64,000 nt of DNA, from contig NZ_WMEZ01000008.1 of assembly GCF_009856415.1 (NCBI RefSeq), positions 62,001-126,000 on the forward strand. Reading direction: 5' to 3'. The position numbers and the translations under genes were made by a program. Numbering within the stretch: the stretch's first letter is position 1; every line of letters starts with the position of its first letter. The notes below the pieces were generated by a model, which was given only the letters and a program-made list of their open reading frames with translations, made no database searches and was not told where the DNA came from. Source of the stretch: Halobacillus litoralis. Its GTDB lineage: Bacteria; Bacillota; Bacilli; Bacillales; Halobacillaceae. Of this stretch, positions 24,927 through 32,760 are shown piece by piece.

Positions 24927-26024
24927 TTAGCGGATACGTAATTCAGAGTCTTTATCAAAGAAGTGAACTTTGTTCATATCAATGGCCAATGTAATCTGAT
25001 CCCCACCATTAATATCAGAACGGGAGTCTACACGAGCGATGAAGTCTTGATCATTCAATTTGGAGTATAAGTAGGACTCAGATCCCATCAATTCTGCTAC
25101 TTCAATGTCTGCAGTGATTTTCTTGTCCTGGTTTGCATCAATAAACACAGGCTCATCATGCATATCTTCCGGTCTTACACCAAGAATGACTTCTTTGCCG
25201 ATATAGTTTTGTTCACGAAGAGGTTTCATTTTTCCTTCAGGAACTGCGATTTTCACTTCTCCCAATTCGATATGTCCATCCGCAAGTTTTCCATTTAGGA
25301 AGTTCATAGCCGGGGAACCGATAAATCCGCCGACAAAAACATTTTCAGGTTTGTCATAAACATCTTTTGGTGCGCCTACCTGTTGGATAACGCCGTCTTT
25401 CATAACGACAAGTCGTGTAGCCATCGTCATCGCCTCTGTTTGGTCGTGCGTGACGTAGATGGTCGTTGTTTGAAGGCGTTGGTGCAACTTCTGGATTTCC
25501 GCACGCATCTGAACACGTAGCTTTGCATCAAGGTTGGAAAGAGGCTCGTCCATCAAGAATACTTTTGCATCTCGGACAATCGCACGACCAAGAGCAACAC
25601 GTTGTCTCTGACCACCTGACAGCGCTTTCGGTTTACGATCAAGTAAAGCCTCAAGACCAAGGATTTGCGCCGCATTATTTACGCGTTTTTCTATTTCACT
25701 TTTATCCATCTTACGGAGTTTCAAACCGAATGCCATGTTATCATAGACGTTCATGTGTGGGTACAATGCATAGTTTTGGAAAACCATCGCGATGTCTCGG
25801 TCTTTCGGAGCTACATCGTTCATGCGTTTTTCATCAATCATGAAATCTCCGTTTGTAATTTCTTCAAGACCTGCAATCATACGAAGCGTTGTAGATTTAC
25901 CACAACCGGATGGACCAACGAATACGATAAACTCTTTATCTTTAATGTGTAAGTTGAAATCATCTACCGCTTTAACACTTTTATCATAAACTTTATCAAT
26001 ATTGTTCAGTTTTATTTCTGCCAT
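24927..26024 (-). CDS. msmX: Multi-sugar ABC importer ATPase, MsmX/UgpC type
   Basis: A 365-residue ATPase. Walker A GPSGCGKST, signature LSGGQRQRVALGRA and Walker B VFLMDEPLSNLD sit in an N-terminal ABC domain, and a C-terminal TOBE-type regulatory domain has VILGVRPEDMHD. No permease or binding protein genes are adjacent, as for B. subtilis MsmX, which energises several carbohydrate importers. I chose ATG 26024 (MAEIKLNNIDKVYD); the open frame continues 90 nt upstream without a start site. A cre-like site is directly upstream, so carbon catabolite control is likely. Confidence 0.92.
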   Translation of the reverse strand: MAEIKLNNIDKVYDKSVKAVDDFNLHIKDKEFIVFVGPSGCGKSTTLRMIAGLEEITNGDFMIDEKRMNDVAPKDRDIAMVFQNYALYPHMNVYDNMAFGLKLRKMDKSEIEKRVNNAAQILGLEALLDRKPKALSGGQRQRVALGRAIVRDAKVFLMDEPLSNLDAKLRVQMRAEIQKLHQRLQTTTIYVTHDQTEAMTMATRLVVMKDGVIQQVGAPKDVYDKPENVFVGGFIGSPAMNFLNGKLADGHIELGEVKIAVPEGKMKPLREQNYIGKEVILGVRPEDMHDEPVFIDANQDKKITADIEVAELMGSESYLYSKLNDQDFIARVDSRSDINGGDQITLAIDMNKVHFFDKDSELRIR

Positions 26025-26044
26025 TTTAAATCCCCCTAGAAAAT

Positions 26045-26058
26045 TGAAATCGCTTTCT
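26045..26058. promoter_or_regulatory. cre-like site (CcpA) before msmX
   Basis: TGAAATCGCTTTCT matches the catabolite-responsive consensus TGWNANCGNTNWCA except the final base. It lies 21-34 bp upstream of the msmX start codon. Confidence 0.5.
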
Positions 26059-26100
26059 TGATTGATTACAGTGTATCGAAGTTTCTGAAAACGGTAAATG

Positions 26101-26145
26101 GACAAAGTGCACAAACCTGTGAAGGGGTGGTTTGTGCACTTTGTC
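26101..26145. promoter_or_regulatory. Perfect 17-bp inverted repeat between the PucR-type gene and msmX
   Basis: GACAAAGTGCACAAACC (26101-26117) and its exact inverse (26129-26145) are separated by 11 bases. There is no T tract on either strand, so it is not a standard terminator. It begins 5 nt beyond the stop codon of the PucR-type gene. It could be an operator or an RNA-stabilising hairpin. Confidence 0.55.
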
Positions 26146-26150
26146 GATTG

Positions 26151-27044
26151 TCAGTATTCCATGTGTAATAATGCGAGATACGTAATGACCGCTCCCTCGA
26201 ATTGTTTAATATCAAGGCCCGTTTTTTCAATGAATTTGTCCACTCGATATTGCAAGCTGTTTCTGTGCATATACAGTTTTTTAGCAGCTAGAGACGTATT
26301 AGAACCAGATTCCAGGAAGATCCGGATGGTCTGCAATAATTCCTTGTCCTTTTCGATGTCCTTAAAGATAGATCTACGAATATGTTCCCACTCTTCTTCT
26401 GGAAGTGCGTCTATATATAAGTAGGGGATAATATCCTTATAGGTAATAATTGAACCTAGTTTATGTTCTTTGGCTATTCTTGCTCCGTGGTGAGCCCACT
26501 TCAATATGTTTGAGGCATTCTCCTGTGTTGAAGTGAATTCACTAATAAAGAAATGGATATCTGTATAAAAATCACTGCTTAAAACATCTGCCATGCCTTC
26601 AAACTCCATGATTTCCTGATCCTTAGATAGAATTTCTTCGATGATGACCCCTTCACGGTCCGATGTCCATAAGAGAGGCATTTCTTGAGGAAATAAAGAT
26701 TGAAGGGCTTCCTTTACAATATTTTTCTCTGCTTCAGCATCCTCGATGGAAAAGAGAACAAAACGAAAGGATACCGGCCACATCATTTCTTGAGCCGCTT
26801 CTTTTTTATAAAGGAGTGATGACCAATGCTTCTCCCTTTCCGTCATGGTGGATTCTTCTGAGCTTAAAGGCTTGAGAAAGATGGAGAGCAATTCAGAAGA
26901 TTGCTGATCAAGTTCATCTTTTTTAATTCCCACAATTTCAGCGTCTTCGGTTTGGAACCATTTGTAGTCCGTATGGTTGTCAAACCCGAGTTTATTTATA
27001 GTGATTGAAGGGTATAATCGTTTAAGTTGGTCTATAACTGACAT
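26151..27044 (-). CDS. PucR/CdaR-type helix-turn-helix regulator
   Basis: A 297-residue protein. The last 60 residues form a PucR C-terminal HTH (LLQTIRIFLESGSNTSLAAK followed by LYMHRNSLQYRVDKF), used for DNA binding. The N-terminal 230 residues are acidic and soluble, and no known ligand domain is recognised. Related regulators activate catabolic genes. It sits upstream of msmX on the same strand, so control of sugar-import genes is conceivable but unproven. Start ATG 27044 follows AAGGAAGAG. Confidence 0.8.
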   Translation of the reverse strand: MSVIDQLKRLYPSITINKLGFDNHTDYKWFQTEDAEIVGIKKDELDQQSSELLSIFLKPLSSEESTMTEREKHWSSLLYKKEAAQEMMWPVSFRFVLFSIEDAEAEKNIVKEALQSLFPQEMPLLWTSDREGVIIEEILSKDQEIMEFEGMADVLSSDFYTDIHFFISEFTSTQENASNILKWAHHGARIAKEHKLGSIITYKDIIPYLYIDALPEEEWEHIRRSIFKDIEKDKELLQTIRIFLESGSNTSLAAKKLYMHRNSLQYRVDKFIEKTGLDIKQFEGAVITYLALLHMEY

Positions 27045-27154
27045 GAATCTCTTCCTTTTTGGTTGGATATTTACTATTATAGTAATACAATGGACAAAAT
27101 CCGCAAAGCGTTGAAGGTATAAAACTTTGTACCTGAAGAGAGGAGGAGAAGGAA

Positions 27155-27436
27155 TTGGATCAAGTGAAGGATAAAAGTATCTACGGTCCTGAAACGAAAA
27201 ACCGTTTAAAAAGGATAGAAGGTCAAGTTCGTGGTGTCCTCAAAATGATGGATGAAGATAAGGATTGTAAAGATGTTATTACCCAGTTGTCAGCCGCACG
27301 TTCTGCGATGGACCGTGCGATTGGATATATTGTAGCAAAGAATTTAGAAGGCTGTATTCGTGATGCACATGAGGAAGGCGAATCAGCGGAAGAACTAATT
27401 AACGAAGCTGTACAGATGATTGTTAAAAGCCGGTAA
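27155..27436 (+). CDS. CsoR/CstR-family metal- or persulfide-sensing repressor
   Basis: A 93-residue helical repressor of the DUF156 family. Two cysteines are conserved, C38 and C67. Copper-sensing CsoR needs a histidine four residues before the second cysteine; here that residue is N63. A Cys-Cys-only layout matches the persulfide sensor CstR or the YrkD subgroup rather than a copper sensor (inference). No sulfur- or copper-handling gene lies beside it. The start is TTG 27155 behind GAGGAGAAGG. Confidence 0.85.
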   Translation: MDQVKDKSIYGPETKNRLKRIEGQVRGVLKMMDEDKDCKDVITQLSAARSAMDRAIGYIVAKNLEGCIRDAHEEGESAEELINEAVQMIVKSR

Positions 27437-27441
27437 AGAAG

Positions 27442-27494
27442 AAAGCTGTCTCCTGTTGCGTCTGATGAAAGGCAAACAGGGGACAGCTTTTTCT
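27442..27494 (+). terminator. Terminator after CstR-like gene
   Basis: 16-bp stem AAAGCTGTCTCCTGTT/AACAGGGGACAGCTTT (one G-U pair), 17-nt loop and T tract. Confidence 0.85.
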
Positions 27495-27496
27495 TT

Positions 27497-27664
27497 TCAT
27501 TGATCCACTTTTTGCTCAGGAATTTCGTGAGCTTCTCCGATTTGTTCATGCCCGTAGACAGGTTTAATCGTACCACCTGCCATCCCTTCATTGATCATCC
27601 GGTCGACATCAAGTTCGAATTTCCCCTTACCTTCGGGTGCTGCTTGTTTTTTATGCTTATCCAT
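27497..27664 (-). CDS. Small conserved hypothetical protein, 55 residues
   Basis: A 55-codon gene on the minus strand: a very basic start (MDKHKKQAAPEGKGK) then an acidic segment FELDVDRMINEGMAGGTI and a Gly/Glu-rich end. The start has a strong ribosome-binding site AGGAGGTG eight bases upstream, and the sequence reads as coding throughout. No function is recognised. It ends against the terminator of the CstR-like gene. Confidence 0.7.
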   Translation of the reverse strand: MDKHKKQAAPEGKGKFELDVDRMINEGMAGGTIKPVYGHEQIGEAHEIPEQKVDQ

Positions 27665-27775
27665 GGTAATCCACCTCCTCCTTTCATTTTGCCCGGATTC
27701 TGAAATTCAATGAACGAACGAGGAGCATAAACTTGTCTTTTCCCTTCATATCCTTGTAGTAAGGGAGGAGATCAA

Positions 27776-28186
27776 ATGCAGGGCTATCGTGAGTCCTTTA
27801 TCCAAAGGCTGCAAAGGTCGATCGAAGAAGAATGGAAGGATCATGATTTTTACAGCCGGCTAAAAGGGGATACAAGTAACCGTTTATTCAGGGACTATAT
27901 TAAGCATGTGGAAGACGATGAATTAAAACATTATCGGATGTTTCAATCTCTTCACTTGCAGTTGACAGGAAAATATCATGAATTTGAACCTGAGACGATC
28001 AGTTATCGCTCTTTTGAGAATGGAGTGGTCAGGGCTCAACAAGATGAATTCAAAGCAGCCGAGATGTACAGGGAAATGCTGTTTATGGCCCCTACACCCG
28101 GCGCTTATCATGCATTATTTACAGCCATGATGGATGAGATGGAGCATGCGACTCGGTTCGGTACCATTTATGGAAGACTAAAATAA
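27776..28186 (+). CDS. Ferritin-like / rubrerythrin-like protein
   Basis: A 136-residue four-helix protein. Helix motifs EEEWKDHDFY, HVEDDELKHY, KAAEMYREMLF and MMDEMEHATRF supply the carboxylate and histidine ligands expected for a di-iron centre. The exact activity (iron storage, peroxide reduction, or other) is not known. Start ATG 27776 follows GGGAGGAG. No CxxC rubredoxin domain is present, so it is not a full rubrerythrin. Confidence 0.75.
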   Translation: MQGYRESFIQRLQRSIEEEWKDHDFYSRLKGDTSNRLFRDYIKHVEDDELKHYRMFQSLHLQLTGKYHEFEPETISYRSFENGVVRAQQDEFKAAEMYREMLFMAPTPGAYHALFTAMMDEMEHATRFGTIYGRLK

Positions 28187-28301
28187 TTCCAATTTGAAGG
28201 CCATGTCTATATAAGGCCTTTTTTGTTTGGTGTTTTACCGTTGGCACTTGGCTTTTATATGGATTATACTTGGTACACCATGTGTAGAAAGAGGTTGGGA
28301 C

Positions 28302-29438
28302 ATGAATCCTGTTTTATTAATTTTAATGATGATCGGAATCGGGGCCTTGATCGGAGGGCTTACCAATTCATTAGCTATAAAAATGTTATTCCGACCATAC
28401 CGAGCTATTCATATCGGTAACTACCGTCTTCCTTTTACCCCGGGACTGATCCCTAAACGACAAAAGGAATTAGCCCAACAATTAGGGAAAATGGTTGTGA
28501 ATCATCTATTAACTCCCGAAGGTATCCGTCGAAAACTCACTCATTCAAGTTTTAAGGCGCAGATGACTACATGGGCGAAAGATGAAGTTCAAACGGTGCT
28601 CAAAAAAGAAGACACGTTAAAAGAAGTGCTCGAAAGGTTTCATATTGACGTTTCGTCCGCTTTGATTCAAAGTCATGTTTCTCAATGGGTGGAACATCAC
28701 TATGAATCGCTTATGAACGAATATCGTGAAAAGACGGTCGAGGAGTTGTTAACCTCTCAGTTACGAGAAAGGGCAGATCGCGGGGTGGACCAGGCGGCTG
28801 CTCATATTCAGGCAAGTATAGAAAATTACTTCCGGAGTTACGAAGGGAAAGAGAAAGTGGCTGCTTTAATCGATAACTACTTGGATAATCAAGGGTTTCT
28901 CGGTAACATGATTTCATCGTTCATGGGTCCGGATGGTCTCACAGAACGTATATACCCATTAATTCTCAAATATGTTTCTGATCGAGAGATGAAAGATTGG
29001 CTGGAAACGATGTTGCATGCAGAGAAAGATAAACTTTTAACCAAGCGAGTGGGATGGTTTGAAGATCAAATCGGGCGTGAAACATTGGGCACAAAGCTCG
29101 GAGAAGTTGTAGCTCATGCCTTGCCGGTGGATCAATGGATGGGAAAAACGGTGAAGGAGTGGACAAGTCCTTATGAAGAAAAAATTCTGGATACTTTCGT
29201 TCCTGCAGCCGTTGATCAAATCAGTGAACTGATATCATCCAAGGTGGAGAGCATGATGACACAGCTACGATTATCTGAAATTGTCCAGGAGGAAGTCGAA
29301 GCTTTCCAAGTTGACCGTCTCGAAGAAATGGTCCTCGGTATTTCCAGAAGGGAGTTCAAGATGATCACCTATCTGGGTGCTTTGCTAGGAGGAATGATCG
29401 GCTTGCTACAAGGCATTATTGTGCTATTTTTCGGATAA
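28302..29438 (+). CDS. yheB: DUF445 membrane protein YheB
   Basis: A 378-residue protein with a hydrophobic N-terminus (VLLILMMIGIGALIGGLTN), a conserved LPFTPGLIPKRQKELA motif, a long helical middle, and a C-terminal membrane hairpin (LGALLGGMIGLLQGIIVLFF). It matches YheB of B. subtilis in length and in being followed by yheA. The function is unknown; a spore or envelope role has been suggested for such proteins. I chose ATG 28302 behind GAGGT; an in-frame TTG at 28227 gives a poor extension. Confidence 0.88.
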   Translation: MNPVLLILMMIGIGALIGGLTNSLAIKMLFRPYRAIHIGNYRLPFTPGLIPKRQKELAQQLGKMVVNHLLTPEGIRRKLTHSSFKAQMTTWAKDEVQTVLKKEDTLKEVLERFHIDVSSALIQSHVSQWVEHHYESLMNEYREKTVEELLTSQLRERADRGVDQAAAHIQASIENYFRSYEGKEKVAALIDNYLDNQGFLGNMISSFMGPDGLTERIYPLILKYVSDREMKDWLETMLHAEKDKLLTKRVGWFEDQIGRETLGTKLGEVVAHALPVDQWMGKTVKEWTSPYEEKILDTFVPAAVDQISELISSKVESMMTQLRLSEIVQEEVEAFQVDRLEEMVLGISRREFKMITYLGALLGGMIGLLQGIIVLFFG

Positions 29439-29447
29439 TAGTGTATT

Positions 29448-29465
29448 CCTATACAGACGTATAGG
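29448..29465. promoter_or_regulatory. Short palindrome upstream of yheA
   Basis: CCTATAC-AGAC-GTATAGG, a 7-bp inverted repeat between yheB and yheA, directly before an AT-rich promoter-like stretch (TTGTTATAGT). It may be an operator for yheA. Confidence 0.3.
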
Positions 29466-29522
29466 AGTTTGTTATAGTGGGGGAGGAGTGTCAGAACGAA
29501 ATTTTAGGAGGTTCTTATTTTT

Positions 29523-29882
29523 ATGGCAAATCTATATGATTACGCGTATGATCTAGAAAAAGCAATCCGCAACAGTGAAGAATTCAACGGATTGAAAGAA
29601 GCATATGAAGCAGTAATGAACGACGAAGCTGCTAAAAAAATGTTCGACGATTTCCGTCAAACACAAATCACGCTTCAACAAAAGCAGATGCAAGGAGAAG
29701 AAATTTCTGAGGAAGAAGTAGAACAGGCTCGTAAAGTCGTTGAGCTCGTACAACAACACCCTCAAATCTCCAAGCTAATGGAAGAAGAGCAACGCTTAAA
29801 CACAGTCATCAACGACATCAGCCGTATCATTACGAAACCTCTTGAAGAGCTTTACGGCAATCCTGAAGAACCACAACAATAA
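29523..29882 (+). CDS. yheA: YlbF/YmcA-family protein YheA
   Basis: A 119-residue helical protein with charged coiled-coil segments (about residues 10-60) and the YlbF/YmcA family fold. YlbF and YmcA act with YaaT to govern RNase Y activity; YheA is an uncharacterised third paralogue. It follows yheB, as in B. subtilis. Start ATG 29523 follows AGGAGG. It ends with a strong terminator. Confidence 0.88.
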   Translation: MANLYDYAYDLEKAIRNSEEFNGLKEAYEAVMNDEAAKKMFDDFRQTQITLQQKQMQGEEISEEEVEQARKVVELVQQHPQISKLMEEEQRLNTVINDISRIITKPLEELYGNPEEPQQ

Positions 29883-29891
29883 ATAAAAAGA

Positions 29892-29922
29892 AAAAGGAGC
29901 TGGTGAACCAGCTCCTTTTTTA
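29892..29922 (+). terminator. Terminator after yheA
   Basis: Stem AAAAGGAGCTGG/CCAGCTCCTTTT with a 4-nt loop and T tract. Confidence 0.9.
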
Positions 29923-30111
29923 TATCCGCAATTCCTAACTGTGGGTCATTTTGGGTAGGTTTGTATTCAGCGAGCAGCCGATAAGCCCTCTATATTTCAT
30001 CTCTACGAGAGCTCTTTCGACTGGATTTTTTGTCGTCTCTTGCAGGAAAGTGGGTGCTCCGTGACGAAAAGCTAAAACATGAAGAATTTTTCCATATATA
30101 GGAGGAAAATC

Positions 30112-30882
30112 ATGAAGCATTTCATTGTAGAGGAAAAGGGAAATGTGGTTCATTTGAAAATCGCCCGAGGAGAAAAATATAATGCATTGAATGCGGAACT
30201 ATTAGCGGAATTCGCTGAAGCAGCCCGTGAAGTGAGGCGGTCTGAGGCTCAGATTGTACTTCTGTACGGAGAGGGAGAAGGCTTCTGCGCAGGTGGAGAT
30301 TTGAGCATGATGAAAGAGGTGTCTGACAGGAATACGTATGATGAAGTTATGGACAATATCGAAACAATCGTGAAAACCTTCTATTCCATGCAGAAAATTG
30401 TTATTTCTGCTTTACATGGACCTGTCGTAGGCCTAGGCTTAAGTATCGCATTATCTGCTGATTATGTTATAGCGGAACCCGACGCCAATTTATCTATGAA
30501 CTTCATAGGTATTGGATTGGCACCAGATGGTGGAGGTCATTTTTGGTTACAGGAACGTTTAGGAACACACCAGGCAAAACATTTCGCTTGGGAAGGTCAG
30601 CAAATGAGAGCCAAAGAAGCTTATGATCATAAACTTGTGGATATTGTTGTCAATGGTCCTGTTCAAGAAGAGGGCGCGCGTCTGGCGGAAGAGTGGGGCA
30701 GCCGTCCATTGAAATCCATGATTGCTACAAAAGAAATTTATCATCAACATGGGATGGAACGGTTATCCCGCTATTTGGAGAAGGAGCGTGAAACCCAATG
30801 GCGGTTACTTCAAACGAATGATCATCAAGAAGGTGTTGAAGCCTTCTTGAATAAAAGAAAACCAGAGTTCCAAGGCAAATAA
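30112..30882 (+). CDS. yhaR: Enoyl-CoA hydratase/isomerase family protein YhaR
   Basis: A 256-residue crotonase-fold protein. The first oxyanion segment is FCAGGDLSMM, the second is HGPVVGLGLSIALSADY, and PDGGGHFWL contains the conserved acidic position. It probably acts on an acyl-CoA in fatty-acid or aromatic-acid breakdown; the substrate is not known. Location next to yhaQ-yhaP as in B. subtilis supports the name. ATG 30112 is chosen because AGGAGG lies nine bases upstream; the in-frame ATG at 30079 precedes that site. Confidence 0.85.
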   Translation: MKHFIVEEKGNVVHLKIARGEKYNALNAELLAEFAEAAREVRRSEAQIVLLYGEGEGFCAGGDLSMMKEVSDRNTYDEVMDNIETIVKTFYSMQKIVISALHGPVVGLGLSIALSADYVIAEPDANLSMNFIGIGLAPDGGGHFWLQERLGTHQAKHFAWEGQQMRAKEAYDHKLVDIVVNGPVQEEGARLAEEWGSRPLKSMIATKEIYHQHGMERLSRYLEKERETQWRLLQTNDHQEGVEAFLNKRKPEFQGK

Positions 30883-30883
30883 T

Positions 30884-30912
30884 AAAAAGTCGCGCCGAGA
30901 GCGCGACTTTTT
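30884..30912. terminator. Bidirectional terminator, yhaR / yhzD-like
   Basis: 12-bp stem AAAAAGTCGCGC/GCGCGACTTTTT with a 5-nt loop between convergent genes. Confidence 0.9.
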
Positions 30913-30933
30913 ATGGTTTTAAAGTTTTTTGGG

Positions 30934-31119
30934 TTATCTGTGGAACAAAACCAAATGTCCTTCAGGTGCAGCGCAGCGGTGAGTATGATGGCTATACCCT
31001 TTCTCTTCCAGTTTCTCTGACCCTATTTTTTTTGCCTGGTCATCATCTTCTGCTTGAAAAGTTTCATCGAGGACATTGGTACCATCTTTCTCGAATACAG
31101 TTAAGTAGTATGTCTTCAT
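30934..31119 (-). CDS. YhzD-like small protein
   Basis: A 61-residue acidic protein, MKTYYLTVFEKDGTNVLDET at the start and GYSHHTHRCAAPEGHLVLFHR region at the end. This fits the YhzD-like family of Bacillus (about 60 residues) in size and pattern; function unknown. ATG 31119 follows GGAGG; the frame is open 48 nt upstream without a good start. Confidence 0.65.
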   Translation of the reverse strand: MKTYYLTVFEKDGTNVLDETFQAEDDDQAKKIGSEKLEEKGYSHHTHRCAAPEGHLVLFHR

Positions 31120-31236
31120 TGTTGTGCCTCCTTGAATGAATAGGTACTCATTATTTACTTTTGTCATACAACGTCGATATTCCTGCTTGAACAGTAAATT
31201 TTCATCAAAAAATCACCCATCCCATTCTTTCACAAT

Positions 31237-31778
31237 AGCTCCCGATTGTGGAAGACTCAGTTTCGAGATGTTTTCGGGGTTCGTTGCCTGGTTGAGCGTT
31301 AGGGGTGGCTGGGAAGCCACTCGCTTTCCTGTGGGGGAGCGCCCAGCTTCCTCGGACTGCGTCCTGTGGGATCTCGCCTATCTCCTTCTCCCACGGGAGT
31401 CTCGCAGCTTCCCAACCCCCCCATTCCATGTAAGGGAGAAACGAACCCCTGCACCAAGTTGGATTGTCTCCCACTATTAGAAGTGTAAAGTGCTCTGTAT
31501 CAAGTCTTTACGTACTCTGGAGCGGTTTATACAATCCGCTTCTTCAATCATAAAGACTGATTATTGCGGAAGTGGTTTTGAGAATCTTCCATGGCAAAGG
31601 GGCGGAGGGGAATGGCGAGACTCCTGCGGGAACAGAGTGCTTGGTGAGACCCCGCAAGGCGTTTAGCCTGAGGAGGCTCACCGCACTCCCGCGGAAAGCG
31701 AGTCATTACCCGCAGCCTCACCCACTCAACATAAGTCTCGAAATCAAATTTTCCACAATCATGCCATATTCTTTAATA
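31237..31778. repeat. TIR repeat element, copy 3 (about 540 bp)
   Basis: The left end AGCTCCCGATTGTGGAAGAC leads into the inverted repeat (31251-31267); the right end is a degraded inverse (TCTCGAAATCAAATTTTCCA) followed by ATGCCATATTC. Module A (about 31301-31425) is followed by module B (about 31594-31720), both plus-oriented. An internal GAAGTGGTTTTGAGA motif precedes B. It lies between the yhzD-like gene and yhaQ. Its A module is the best match to copy 1. Confidence 0.85.
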
Positions 31779-31860
31779 GCAATATTTTTTGTAAGGAAGA
31801 AGGATTATTGAAACCAATGAGTTAGAAATTACGTACATAAGGTGAAAAGGGGGAGAAATG

Positions 31861-32760
31861 ATGACGTTACGATTGGAGAATGTCACAAAAAAGTTTGGGT
31901 CGTTTACAGCTGTTAATGACTTGTCATTAGAGATTCCAGAAAAGCAGATCTTTGGTTTTCTCGGTGCGAACGGAGCGGGTAAAACCACAACCTTCCGTAT
32001 GGTTCTCGGTTTGTTGGATCAAACCAAAGGTGAAATATCGTGGAACGGTGGGGATATTGGTTACGACCAAAGTCATTTAATCGGGTATTTACCGGAGGAA
32101 AGAGGACTTTATCCTAAGCTGAAGGTTCAGGAGCAGTTGGTTTATTTAGCGAAATTAAGAGGGATGAAGAAAGCTGAGGCTGTTCAACAGATTGAAAGCT
32201 GGCTTGAACGATTTAAAGTCCCCGAATACAAAAATAAGAAAGTTGAAGAATTATCGAAAGGAAATCAACAAAAAATTCAGTTCATCTCAGCTGTGTTACA
32301 TAAACCGAAATTGTTGATTTTGGATGAGCCTTTTTCAGGTCTTGACCCTGTTAACGTTGAAATGCTGAAAAAAGCAGTCATTGATTTGAAAGAATCCGGT
32401 ACATCGATTGTGTTTTCCTCCCACCGGATGGAGCATGTAGAGGAGTTGTGTGAAAGTCTGTGTATTCTTCATCACGGTTCACCCGTGGTGCATGGGAAGT
32501 TGAAAGAAATTAAAAAATCATTCGGGAAAAAGAATGTGAAAGTCATCGCAGATTTTGATCTTGCATTTTTGGAGAGTATTCCTGGAGTTACGAAATATAA
32601 GCCCCTGGGGGATGGCTGTGAAATCCAGATTGAGAGTGAGGAAATTGCACAGCGCGTTTTTGAGGAACTTCAAGGAAAAGGGTTTGTACGAAAATTTGAT
32701 CTGGAAGAGCCGACTTTGAATGATATCTTTATTGAGAAGGTGGGTGCTTCTTATGAATAA
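31861..32760 (+). CDS. yhaQ: ABC exporter ATPase YhaQ
   Basis: A 299-residue ATPase. Walker A GANGAGKTTTF is at about residue 35, the signature is LSKGNQQKIQF, Walker B is LLILDEPFSGLD, and the switch is FSSHRMEH. A C-terminal extension of about 70 residues is typical of NatA/YhaQ-type exporters. It forms an operon with yhaP. The ribosome-binding site GGGGGAG precedes two ATGs; the second (31861) has the better spacing. Substrate unknown; a Na+ or antimicrobial export role is only a family guess. Confidence 0.88.
   Translation: MTLRLENVTKKFGSFTAVNDLSLEIPEKQIFGFLGANGAGKTTTFRMVLGLLDQTKGEISWNGGDIGYDQSHLIGYLPEERGLYPKLKVQEQLVYLAKLRGMKKAEAVQQIESWLERFKVPEYKNKKVEELSKGNQQKIQFISAVLHKPKLLILDEPFSGLDPVNVEMLKKAVIDLKESGTSIVFSSHRMEHVEELCESLCILHHGSPVVHGKLKEIKKSFGKKNVKVIADFDLAFLESIPGVTKYKPLGDGCEIQIESEEIAQRVFEELQGKGFVRKFDLEEPTLNDIFIEKVGASYE

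Noticed and set aside
31205-31811. Several open frames across repeat copy 3
   Set aside because: Repeat-derived, overlapping on both strands, no start sites.
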